NCBI RefSeq assembly: GCF_913773995.1
Contig: NZ_CAJYES010000216.1
Span: 1 to 41,105 of the forward strand
Direction: 5' to 3'
DNA: 41,105 bases
Source of the DNA: an uncultured Pseudacidovorax sp.
GTDB taxonomy: Bacteria; Pseudomonadota; Gammaproteobacteria; Burkholderiales; Burkholderiaceae_C
A program made the position numbers and the translations under genes. The notes under the pieces were generated by a model. It saw only the letters and a list, made by a program, of their open reading frames with translations, ran no database searches and had not been told where the DNA came from. This document shows positions 26,639 to 34,458 of this stretch, one piece after another. Every line of letters starts with the position of its first letter. Position 1 is the first letter of the stretch.

Positions 26639-28593
26639 GCGACGCCTCGCCCGACGAACCCACCCGCATCATCGGCGGCGGCGCGCCCGGCCCCGACGAG
26701 GCCATGCGCGTGGTCACCGGCGCCGCTGATGCAGCCGATGCGACCCGTGTCGTCACGGGCGGCGGCGCCCCGGCCGGCGATGCCACGCGCGTCGTCACCG
26801 GCAGCGCCTTTGCGCCGAGCCAGCCGCGCACCGGCGCCGGCGCCGCGCCGGCCGGTGGCGGCGGCGATGCCGGCACGCTGCCGCCGGGCAGCGTGATCGC
26901 CGAATTCGAGATCACCCGGCTCATCGGCCAGGGTGGCTTCGGCGTGGTCTACGAGGCCTGGGACCACACGCTCGAGCGCGTGGTCGCCATCAAGGAATAC
27001 CTGCCCACCTCGCTGGCCACGCGCACCGGCGACGGGACCATCATGCCGCTGTCGGAGCGCCACCGCGAGACCTTCGACCTGGGCATGCGCTCCTTCATCA
27101 ACGAGGCCCGGCTGCTGGCGCAGTTCGACCATCCCTCGCTGCTGAAGGTCTACCGCTTCTGGCAGGAGCGCGGCACCACCTACATGGTGATGCCCTTCTA
27201 CCGCGGCGACACGCTGCGCCAGGCGCTGGCCGACATCCCGGCCGGCGTGGACGAGGGCTGGCTGCTGCGCGTGATGGACGGCGTGAGCCAGGCGCTGGCC
27301 GTGATGCATGCGGCCAACTGCTTCCACCGCGACATCGCGCCCGACAACATCCTGCTGCTCGAAGGCTCGGGCCGGCCGGTGGTGCTGGACTTCGGCGCCG
27401 CGCGCCGCGTGATCAGCGACAAGACGCAGGCCATCACCGTCATCCTCAAGCCCGGCTACGCGCCCGTCGAACAGTACGCCGAGATGCCCGACATGAAGCA
27501 GGGCCCGTGGACCGACGTCTACGCCCTGGCGGCCGTGATGCACGTGGCCATCTGCGGCCGCTCGCCGCCGCCCTCGGTGGCGCGCATCCTGAGCGACAGC
27601 TACGTGCCGCTGGCCGGCAACGAACAGCTGCAGCAGCGCTACAGCCCGGCCCTCCTGGCCGCGGTGGACGCGGGCCTGGCGGTGCGGCCCGAGGGCCGGC
27701 CGCAGTCCATGGCCGAGTTCCGCCAGCAGCTCGGGCTGGAAGAGACCACCACCATGGCCGCCACGCGCAGCGCACCGGCTGGCGGCGCGGCCCCGGCCGT
27801 GGCCCGTACGCCGGCCGCCGCGCGCACGCAGCCGCCCCGGCCAGCGCCCGCCCCGGCGCCGGTCGATGGCGGCGGGGGACGCTCGAAGCTCGTGCCCGTG
27901 ATCGGCGGCGTGGCCGCGCTGGCCGTCGCGGCGGGCGCGGCGCTGTGGTGGAGCGGGCGCGGCGATGGCGCCGCGCCACCGCCGCCTTCCGCCGTGGCTC
28001 AGGCTCCGGTGGCCGATGCGCCCGCTGCCGCGCCCAGCCCGGCGCCCGCGCCACCCGCCCCGCCACCGCGCGTCGCGCCGAAGACGCCGCTCGAATCGCT
28101 GCAGGCCCTGTCGGTGGGCGCCACGCCGGGCTTCGACGTCACCGCCACGGCCCGCAAGCCGGAGGTGAGCATCGGCAAGGACAAGCTGGCCTTCGACGTG
28201 CGCAGCAACCGCGACGGCTTCGTCTACGTCTTCCTGCTGGCCAGCGGGGGCGAGCTGTTCCAGCTCTTTCCCAACCTGCTGGACCGCCACAACCGCATCA
28301 CGGCCGGCAGCACGATGGCCCTGCCGCGCGCCTCCTGGCCCATGGAGGCGGGCGGGCCGCCCGGCACCAACCATTTCGCCGTGGTGGTGAGCGAGCGCGA
28401 GCGCGACTTCAGCGATGCCGGCATGAAGAGCGAGGGCGTCTTCCCGCTGTTTCCGGCCGCCGGCCTGGCTTCGCTCGAAGCCGCCAATCCCGGCCCCGCC
28501 GCCACCGTGCTGCGGGGCCGGCCCGTCTGCCCGCAAAGCGCCGGCTGTGCCGACGCCTACGGCGTAGGGAGCTTCAAGATCGTCGAGAAGTGA
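26635..28593 (+). CDS. ppkA: T6SS-linked Ser/Thr protein kinase (PpkA-like) with DUF4384-like periplasmic domain
   Basis: A 652-residue protein. The N-terminal tail has four degenerate repeats of TR(V/I)(V/I)(T/G)G (about residues 9-60). A Hanks-type kinase follows (about 88-360): glycine loop GQGGFGVVYE, Lys120 in AIKEY, catalytic Asp233 in HRDIAPDN and Asp252 in LDFGAAR. HRD is followed by IAPDN rather than the commoner LKPEN, a variant known in bacterial kinases. An alanine/proline linker, one membrane segment (about 419-440) and a C-terminal domain (about 505-610) with FDVRSNRDGFVYVFLL and LFQLFPNLLDRHNRI, matching DUF4384, complete it. It probably senses an envelope signal and starts T6SS firing through threonine phosphorylation. 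Confidence 0.92.
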   Translation: MSDASPDEPTRIIGGGAPGPDEAMRVVTGAADAADATRVVTGGGAPAGDATRVVTGSAFAPSQPRTGAGAAPAGGGGDAGTLPPGSVIAEFEITRLIGQGGFGVVYEAWDHTLERVVAIKEYLPTSLATRTGDGTIMPLSERHRETFDLGMRSFINEARLLAQFDHPSLLKVYRFWQERGTTYMVMPFYRGDTLRQALADIPAGVDEGWLLRVMDGVSQALAVMHAANCFHRDIAPDNILLLEGSGRPVVLDFGAARRVISDKTQAITVILKPGYAPVEQYAEMPDMKQGPWTDVYALAAVMHVAICGRSPPPSVARILSDSYVPLAGNEQLQQRYSPALLAAVDAGLAVRPEGRPQSMAEFRQQLGLEETTTMAATRSAPAGGAAPAVARTPAAARTQPPRPAPAPAPVDGGGGRSKLVPVIGGVAALAVAAGAALWWSGRGDGAAPPPPSAVAQAPVADAPAAAPSPAPAPPAPPPRVAPKTPLESLQALSVGATPGFDVTATARKPEVSIGKDKLAFDVRSNRDGFVYVFLLASGGELFQLFPNLLDRHNRITAGSTMALPRASWPMEAGGPPGTNHFAVVVSERERDFSDAGMKSEGVFPLFPAAGLASLEAANPGPAATVLRGRPVCPQSAGCADAYGVGSFKIVEK

Positions 28594-28637
28594 TCGTCTT
28601 CATGGTCTTCCCCGCGCGTGAACCGAAGGAGTGATCC

Positions 28638-30308
28638 ATGCAGGTCCTGGTCCCGAATCCCCTGTCCCCCAAGGCGCCCGCGCCTCGTGGCCGCCCTGCC
28701 GCGCCGACGGGCAGCGCCCGTGCCGTCTCCCTGGCCGGCGCCACGGCGGTGACGGTGGCGGCGCTGCTGGTCGCCGGCTGCGCCACGCCGCCGCCCCCCG
28801 CTGCGCCGCCGCCGGCCCCGGTGGCCGCCGCGCCGCAGGCGCCCATCGTCATCGGGCCGCCGGTGGCCGCACCGGCGCCCGCGCCGGTCGCACCCGCGCC
28901 ACGCCCGGGCGGCAGCGTCGCCGGCCAGGCCCGCACCTTCTCGACCCAGCTGGCCACCTACACCGCCACCCCCTTCGACGTGGTGCCCGGCTGGCAGCGC
29001 GACGATTTCGTCGACAGCTGGTCGGCCTTCCTCGACAGCTGCAAGGTGCTCGTGCGCCGCGGCCAGCAATGGGCGCAGGTGTGCGAGCGCGCCCGCCAGG
29101 TGGACGGCCGCAGCAATCCGGCCATCCGCAGCTTCTACGAAAGCGAATTCGCGGCCTACCAGATCCGCGACGACGACCGCCGGCCCGACGGCGTGGTCAC
29201 CGGCTACTTCGAGCCCGAGATCGAGGGCAACCGCAGCTACTCGCCGCCCTTCATCTACCCGGTCTATGCCCAGCCGGAGGACATGCTCTTCCTCGACACG
29301 CGCCGCCTGCCCGCCGGCAACGGCACCGTGGCCGCGCGGCTGAACGGCCGCAACGTGGTGGTGCAGCAGGGCCTGTCGACCCGCGACATGGGCGCGCCGG
29401 GCCTGTATGCGCTGGACCTGTCGCAGATCGTGCGCGACACGGTGGACCGCAAGGCCCGCCTCCGCGTCGAGGGCCGGCAGCTGGTGCCCTACTACACGCG
29501 CGCCGAAATCGAGCGCCTGGGCGTGCCCAATGCCAAGGTGCTGGCCTTCGTGCGCAGCGCCACCGAGCTGTACGAGATGCAGGTGCAGGGCTCTGGCCGC
29601 ATCCGCCTGCCCGACGGCCAGACCGTGCGCGTGGGCTATGCCGAGCAGAACGGCCAGCCCTTCCGGCCCACGCTGGCCAAGGCGGCCAACGGCAAGGCCA
29701 AGACGGCCGTGCGCACCCGCGGCTCGGCCGTCGAGCTGGAGGTGGACGACGACGAGGCCGACGAGACCGACACCAGCACGGTGCGCACCCGCGGCTTCGC
29801 GCTCGCCCTGCCGGCACGCAGCGGCCCGGTGGCCGTGCCGGGGCAGCGCACGCCTGCCGCGGCGGCGACGGGCACTGGCATCCAGGATCCGAGCTACGTC
29901 TTCTTCAAGGAAGTGCCCACCAACGCCGACGGGCCAGTGGGGGCGCTGGGCGTGCCGCTGCAGCCGGGCCGTTCCATCGCGGTCGATCCACGCAGCGCGC
30001 CGCTGGGCTTTCCGGTCTTCGTCTCCACGCGCCAGCCGGGCACGGGCACGCCGATGCAGCGCCTGACCATCGCGCAGGACACGGGCGGCGCCATCCGCGG
30101 CGCGGTGCGGGCCGACTACTTCTTCGGCAACGGCCGTCAGGCGGCCAACCAGGCGCGCCGCATGAAGGAGCGCGGCCAGCTCTGGCTGCTGCTTCCGCGC
30201 GGTCTGACGGTGGCCGCGGCGACCACGGGCGGCGGCTCGGTGCGCACGCGCGGGGCCTCTCTGGCGAACTGCGTCGTCCCCGACGACGACACCTGCTCCG
30301 ATGACTGA
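28638..30308 (+). CDS. MltA-like lytic transglycosylase lipoprotein
   Basis: A 556-residue protein. A long basic leader ends in the lipobox LVAG-Cys48, so it is probably an outer-membrane lipoprotein, followed by an alanine/proline linker to about residue 95. The MltA domain shows VVTGYFEPEIEGNRSYSPPF, ELYEMQVQGSGRIRLPDGQ and GYAEQNGQPFRPT. The 3D domain has SIAVDPRSAPLGFPVF and DTGGAIRGAVRADYFFG with its aspartates. MltA cleaves peptidoglycan glycan strands, so it may open the cell wall for the T6SS trunk. Unusually, residues 350-425 are an acidic, low-complexity insert with repeated VRTRG, recurring near the C-terminus. It lies 44 bp after ppkA; GAAGGA precedes the ATG. Confidence 0.88.
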   Translation: MQVLVPNPLSPKAPAPRGRPAAPTGSARAVSLAGATAVTVAALLVAGCATPPPPAAPPPAPVAAAPQAPIVIGPPVAAPAPAPVAPAPRPGGSVAGQARTFSTQLATYTATPFDVVPGWQRDDFVDSWSAFLDSCKVLVRRGQQWAQVCERARQVDGRSNPAIRSFYESEFAAYQIRDDDRRPDGVVTGYFEPEIEGNRSYSPPFIYPVYAQPEDMLFLDTRRLPAGNGTVAARLNGRNVVVQQGLSTRDMGAPGLYALDLSQIVRDTVDRKARLRVEGRQLVPYYTRAEIERLGVPNAKVLAFVRSATELYEMQVQGSGRIRLPDGQTVRVGYAEQNGQPFRPTLAKAANGKAKTAVRTRGSAVELEVDDDEADETDTSTVRTRGFALALPARSGPVAVPGQRTPAAAATGTGIQDPSYVFFKEVPTNADGPVGALGVPLQPGRSIAVDPRSAPLGFPVFVSTRQPGTGTPMQRLTIAQDTGGAIRGAVRADYFFGNGRQAANQARRMKERGQLWLLLPRGLTVAAATTGGGSVRTRGASLANCVVPDDDTCSDD

Positions 30309-30345
30309 CGCTCCCCCCCAGGCTACGCGCTGCGCGCTTCGCCTA

Positions 30346-30397
30346 CCCCCTGCAGGGGGCACATCCTGCGGCCCGGCAAAGCCGGTTCCGCGGATGT
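30346..30397 (+). repeat. Palindrome and hairpin cluster in the mltA-sigma-like gene gap
   Basis: A perfect palindrome CCCCCTGCAGGGGG (30346-30359) is followed by a long imperfect hairpin: ACATCC (30361-30366) pairs with GGATGT (30392-30397) and CCGGC-AAA-GCCGG (30373-30385) forms the tip. CCCCCTGCAGGGGG elements are common between genes in Comamonadaceae. There is no T-tract, but the structure may separate transcription units in the only large gap (147 bp) in the cluster. Confidence 0.6.
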
Positions 30398-30455
30398 CCC
30401 CGCATGGCCTGCTCCGCGGCCGTCGGACGCGTGCCGCCACAGCCCGGAGGGCCTG

Positions 30456-31235
30456 ATGCAGAACACCCTCTCGTCCGAAGACAGCGCGGAGCTGGTGCGC
30501 CTGTGGCGCCGCCGGCAGACGCTGGCGCCGCACGAGATGGGGCGCATGTACGGCATCGTCGGCACAGCGCTGGGCGACTGCCATCCGCCCGAGCTCAAGG
30601 CCCTGGGCGAAGGCCGGCAGGAGCTGGTGGCGCAGTTCATCTACCTCAAGGTGCTGCGGCTCGACGCCGACCCGGAAGAGGGCGAGGAGGAGGGCGCCGG
30701 GGGTGCCACCGACCGTGCCGCGCACAGCGCGCCGTCGACCGCCTTCGCCCTGTGCGCCTACTTCCGCCGCTACCTGATCGACTGCACGCGGGCCACCAGC
30801 TTCCGCCGCAAGCTCTCGCTGGGCGAGGAGGTGAGCGACGAGCAGCTCGATGCCCACCTGCGCGGCCATCGCGGCGGCGCGGGCGATGCCGCCGGCTGCC
30901 TGGCCGAGCACGGCCTGAGCATGGCCGGCGTGGCCGAGGCGGCGCGCCGCTTCATCGCCGGTCTGGGTGAGCCCGAGCGGCTGCTGCTGTGCGAAGGCTT
31001 CGGCCGCGAGGCGCCGCTGTCGGGCGTGGCCGCGCGCCATGCCATCGCCTCCTACCACTACCGCGCCGGCCGGCTGGGCCTGGTGCACCGGCGCGAATCG
31101 CTGCCGGCGGACTATGGCCGCACCCTGCTGGGCGGCTGGATCGCGCAGACCCTGGGCATCGCCATCGAGCCCGGCAACATGGACGCGATCGGCGCGGTTT
31201 TCGAAATCCTCGGTGCTGAGGCGTCCTCCTCCTGA
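30456..31235 (+). CDS. Sigma-70 (ECF)-like protein of unknown function
   Basis: A 259-residue protein I cannot assign firmly. Around residues 97-120, FALCAYFRRYLIDCTRATSF looks like the end of sigma region 2. Around 164-210, the stretch FIAGLGEPERLLLCEGFGRE followed by APLSGVAARHAIASYHYRAG has the spacing and hydrophobic pattern of sigma region 4, including the helix-turn-helix after PLSGVAAR. The two parts are joined by an acidic and glycine-rich linker, as in ECF factors. CGGAGG lies 6 bp before the ATG. It is the first gene of a three-gene set with a membrane protein and an exported caspase, the layout expected of a sigma/anti-sigma/protease unit. A degenerate sigma fold with another function is the main alternative. 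Confidence 0.5.
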   Translation: MQNTLSSEDSAELVRLWRRRQTLAPHEMGRMYGIVGTALGDCHPPELKALGEGRQELVAQFIYLKVLRLDADPEEGEEEGAGGATDRAAHSAPSTAFALCAYFRRYLIDCTRATSFRRKLSLGEEVSDEQLDAHLRGHRGGAGDAAGCLAEHGLSMAGVAEAARRFIAGLGEPERLLLCEGFGREAPLSGVAARHAIASYHYRAGRLGLVHRRESLPADYGRTLLGGWIAQTLGIAIEPGNMDAIGAVFEILGAEASSS

Positions 31236-31261
31236 CGACATAGACCATCAGGACGGATGCC

Positions 31262-32446
31262 ATGCGCCCCCTCGACCTCTGGCCCCCGCTGGCCCACATC
31301 CGCAGCATGCTCGAAGGCCCGCCGGTGCGCCGCCCCGCCGCGGGCCCGGCGCGCGAGGGCGAACCTGCCGCTGCCGAAGCAGGCGCCCCCACCGACCTGC
31401 TGCTGCCGCTGACCGAGCTGGCCCGCCGCCGCGAAGCCCTGGCCGCCCGCGGCTTCGGCGCGCGCTGGGCGCCCGGTCGCCTGCTCTCGGTGCTGTGCGA
31501 GGGCCGCATGCTGGGCGTGCTGCTCGACCGCCTGCTGCCCGACGGCCGGTGGCAGGGCTGGCTGGCCGTGGGCGAGGCCGACTGGGCCGGCGCCTGGGAC
31601 GTGCTGCTGGAGCCACAGGACGAGCCTTTCGAGCCGCTGTTCGGCGTGGTGCAGGCCTGGAACCCGGTCACGCTGGTGCCCTCGCCGCAGCTGTGCGCGC
31701 GCGTGCTGGGCGAGCTGTCGGCCACACGGCTGGCGGCCGTGCGCGCCGTGGCCGACGAATGGGCCGCGCAGCGCGTGGGTGCGCCGGCCGGCACGGTGCA
31801 GGCCACGCCGGCCGCGCCCGGGCAGATCGCGCTGCGCAGCGTGGCCGGCTGCTTCACGGTGCTGACCGGCACGCCCCTGGCCGCCGAAGGCGATCCGCGG
31901 GCCGACTACCAGGGGCTGTACCAGCAGGCCGCACGGCGGCTGGCGCAATCGGCAACGCCGATGGCGCGCACCGCTGGCGCACCGCTGCGTGGCGCCGCGC
32001 AGTCGATGCACGGCAGCGGTCGCGGTGGCGCGGGGCAACGTCACGGCGAGGACGACGGCGGCCCGCTCCGGCGCTTCTTCCGTCGCCTGGGCGGTGGCGC
32101 CGGCGGCTTCCGCGGCACCTGGGGCCCGGCCCTGGGCGTGCTGGCGCTGGTGCTCGTGGTGCAGAACGCCGGCCTGCTGCCCGCCCTGCACGGCGGCGAC
32201 GACGACGCCATGCGCCTGCGCGATGCGCCGCCCACCGCGCCCGCCGCGCCGCAGGTCGACGCGCGGGTGCGCTGGAAGCCCGGCACCGACATGGCCGATG
32301 CCGCCCGTCTGCTGCAGACGGCCGGTGCCCAGGCCGTCGCCGGCCCGGACGGGCAGGGCCGCTGGTCGCTGCGGCTGCTGCAGCCGCAGGACGGGCTGGC
32401 CGTGTTGCGCTCCTCGCCGCTGGTGGACGCGGTCGAGCTGCCTTGA
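31262..32446 (+). CDS. Single-pass membrane protein, possible anti-sigma factor
   Basis: A 394-residue protein. The cytoplasmic N-terminal part (about 1-285) has no zinc-binding HxxxCxxC motif but two compact hydrophobic domains (about 45-170 and 180-230). A linker rich in glycine, arginine and histidine follows. One membrane segment lies near 286-308 (GVLALVLVVQNAGLLPAL). The last 75 residues, VRWKPGTDMADAARLLQTAG then LRSSPLVDAVELP, follow a pattern common at the periplasmic end of proteobacterial anti-sigma factors: a small domain in which a GxxxVxGPxxxGxW-like turn precedes a terminal strand. It lies 26 bp after the sigma-like gene and 11 bp before the caspase gene. The anti-sigma role is inferred from topology, tail pattern and neighbours. 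Confidence 0.45.
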   Translation: MRPLDLWPPLAHIRSMLEGPPVRRPAAGPAREGEPAAAEAGAPTDLLLPLTELARRREALAARGFGARWAPGRLLSVLCEGRMLGVLLDRLLPDGRWQGWLAVGEADWAGAWDVLLEPQDEPFEPLFGVVQAWNPVTLVPSPQLCARVLGELSATRLAAVRAVADEWAAQRVGAPAGTVQATPAAPGQIALRSVAGCFTVLTGTPLAAEGDPRADYQGLYQQAARRLAQSATPMARTAGAPLRGAAQSMHGSGRGGAGQRHGEDDGGPLRRFFRRLGGGAGGFRGTWGPALGVLALVLVVQNAGLLPALHGGDDDAMRLRDAPPTAPAAPQVDARVRWKPGTDMADAARLLQTAGAQAVAGPDGQGRWSLRLLQPQDGLAVLRSSPLVDAVELP

Positions 32447-32457
32447 AAGCCGTCCCC

Positions 32458-34422
32458 ATGCGCCGACTCGCCCTGTTGCTGCTGCTCGCGCTGGCCGCCC
32501 TGCCGGCCGCAGCGGTGCAGCGCGCGCTGCTGGTGGGCGTGTCGGAGCTGCCCTTCCAGCCGCAGAACCTGTGGCTGCAGGCGCCGCGCAACGACGTGCT
32601 CTTGATGCGCGAGGTGCTGCAACAGCAGGGCTTCGCGCCGGCCGACATCGCCACGCTGGCCGACGGCGTGCCCGGCGCACAGCCGCCCGACAGCCGCGCC
32701 ATCGGCCAGGCGCTGCAGCAACTGCTGGCCCGCTCGGGCCAGGGCGACTTCGTGCTGCTGTACTTCTCGGGCCATGGCACGCGGCTGCGTGACACGGCCA
32801 AGCGCTACCAGGAGCCCGACGGCCTGGCCGAGAACTTCCTGGCGCGCGACGTGCGGGGAACCATCGGCGGGGGCCGCGCTCTGAACGGCGGCGTGCGCGA
32901 CGTCGACGTGGACGGCTGGATCCAGGCCTTCCTCTCGCGTGGCGTCTTCGTGTGGGCGGTGTTCGACACCTGTTCGGCCGCCTCCATGACGCGCAGCACC
33001 CGTGCCGTCGACACCCCCGACCCCGGCCCGCCGGACGACGAGGTGCGCTGGCGCGGCGTGCGACCCGAACAGCTGACCGGCGGCGATGGCGCCGCGGTCC
33101 CCCCTCTGCCCGCCGCGCCGGCTACCGCCGCCGTGCCGCGTGCCCGATACGTGGCCTTCTTCGCTTCGGAGAGCCACCAGGTCACGCCCGAGCTGCGCCT
33201 GCCGCGCGGCGATCGGCAGGCCCGTCCGCACGGACTGCTCACCTGGGCCCTGGCCCAGGGCCTGCAGCGCCGTCCCGCCACCTGGCGCGAACTCTTCAAT
33301 GGCGCGCTGGCGGCCTATCCGCCGGTCATCGACGAGCTGGAGCAGCGCTTTCCGCAGCGCGAGCTGCCCTCGCCGGTGGCCGAGGGCAGCCTGGACCTGC
33401 CCCTCTTCGACAACAGCGCCCGCCCGCGCAGCACGCAGCCGGCGTGGCCCGCGCAGCGCGCCGGTGCCAGCCTGTCGCTGGACGCGGGCCAGCTCGACGG
33501 TCTGGAGGCGCAGCAGGCGGTAACGGTGAGCGCCGTGCTGCCCGACGGCAGCGCACGCAGCGCCACGGCGCTACTGCAGGAGGCCACGCTCTCCCAGGCG
33601 CGCCTGGCCGTGCCCGACAGCCTGCAGGACGCCGCCGGTGGCGCGCTGTGGAGCGTCGCGCCGGTGGCGCCGCCACCCTCGCTGGTGCTGCGCGTGCGCG
33701 CCGACCGGGCCCTGCCCGCCGGCATCAACCTGGACTATCCGGCCGCCATCGAGTCGGTCGATGGCGACGCCGACCTGCTGTGGGCGCCGGCCGGCCGCGC
33801 GGGCCAGCGGCTGTCTCCGCTGTCGGCCGATGCGGCGCGCTGGACGGGCGCGGTGCCTGCGCCCCCTCCGCTCACCAGCGACGCTGCCGTGCGCCGGCGG
33901 CTGGAACTCATGGCTCAGCTCAAGTGGTTCGAGCGGCTGCAGCAGTTGGCCGACGGCCGCCGCGTGGATGGGCTGGACCTGGCCATCGAGACCTGGGAAG
34001 GCGAGCGCCTGGTGGCCAGCCGGCCCCTGCCGGTGGACGGCGTGCTCGCGCCGGCCGAGGGCCAGCGCCTGCGCCTCTTGGTGCGCAACGCCAGCGGCCA
34101 TTCGCTGGACCTGGCCGTGCTGGCCCTGGATGCCCAGGGCGGCCTGTGGTCCGTCTACCCCGGCGAGGCCGGCGAGGCCAACCGCTTCGAGCGCGGCCAG
34201 CCGCAATCGCCTTCCATGAAGCGCTTCGATCTGCCCGCGGGCGGGGCCGGCCGGCTGCTGGTGGTGGCCAGCCCGGCATTGCCGCAGAGCGCACCGCGCC
34301 TCTTCGGCCTGTCGGCCGCCGCGCCGCTGGCGGACCTGCGCGTGCGCGGCCAGGCCCGGCCCGACCGCGAGCGCCAGGTGCTGGCCGTAGCCGTGCGCTG
34401 GGGCGCGGCCAGGGCGCCCTGA
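32458..34422 (+). CDS. Exported caspase-like cysteine protease (peptidase C14 family)
   Basis: A 654-residue protein. A clear signal peptide is visible (MRRLALLLLLALAALPAAA). A caspase/metacaspase fold follows (about 20-300): VQRALLVGVSELPFQ, NDVLLMREVLQQQGF, LLYFSGHGTR with catalytic His106, and VFDTCSAASMTR with catalytic Cys172. The rest (about 330-654) is beta-rich; near 537-575 RLRLLVRNASGHSLDLAVLA and GGLWSVYP resemble the DUF4384-like domain of the PpkA-like kinase. The ATG at the signal peptide was chosen; a TTG five codons earlier would overlap the upstream stop. The signal peptide places the protease in the periplasm. It ends 36 bp before the Hcp-like gene. Substrate unknown. Confidence 0.85.
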   Translation: MRRLALLLLLALAALPAAAVQRALLVGVSELPFQPQNLWLQAPRNDVLLMREVLQQQGFAPADIATLADGVPGAQPPDSRAIGQALQQLLARSGQGDFVLLYFSGHGTRLRDTAKRYQEPDGLAENFLARDVRGTIGGGRALNGGVRDVDVDGWIQAFLSRGVFVWAVFDTCSAASMTRSTRAVDTPDPGPPDDEVRWRGVRPEQLTGGDGAAVPPLPAAPATAAVPRARYVAFFASESHQVTPELRLPRGDRQARPHGLLTWALAQGLQRRPATWRELFNGALAAYPPVIDELEQRFPQRELPSPVAEGSLDLPLFDNSARPRSTQPAWPAQRAGASLSLDAGQLDGLEAQQAVTVSAVLPDGSARSATALLQEATLSQARLAVPDSLQDAAGGALWSVAPVAPPPSLVLRVRADRALPAGINLDYPAAIESVDGDADLLWAPAGRAGQRLSPLSADAARWTGAVPAPPPLTSDAAVRRRLELMAQLKWFERLQQLADGRRVDGLDLAIETWEGERLVASRPLPVDGVLAPAEGQRLRLLVRNASGHSLDLAVLALDAQGGLWSVYPGEAGEANRFERGQPQSPSMKRFDLPAGGAGRLLVVASPALPQSAPRLFGLSAAAPLADLRVRGQARPDRERQVLAVAVRWGAARAP

Positions 34423-34458
34423 CCGCCCATCTCCCCCTTCCAGACGACGAGGAACACC

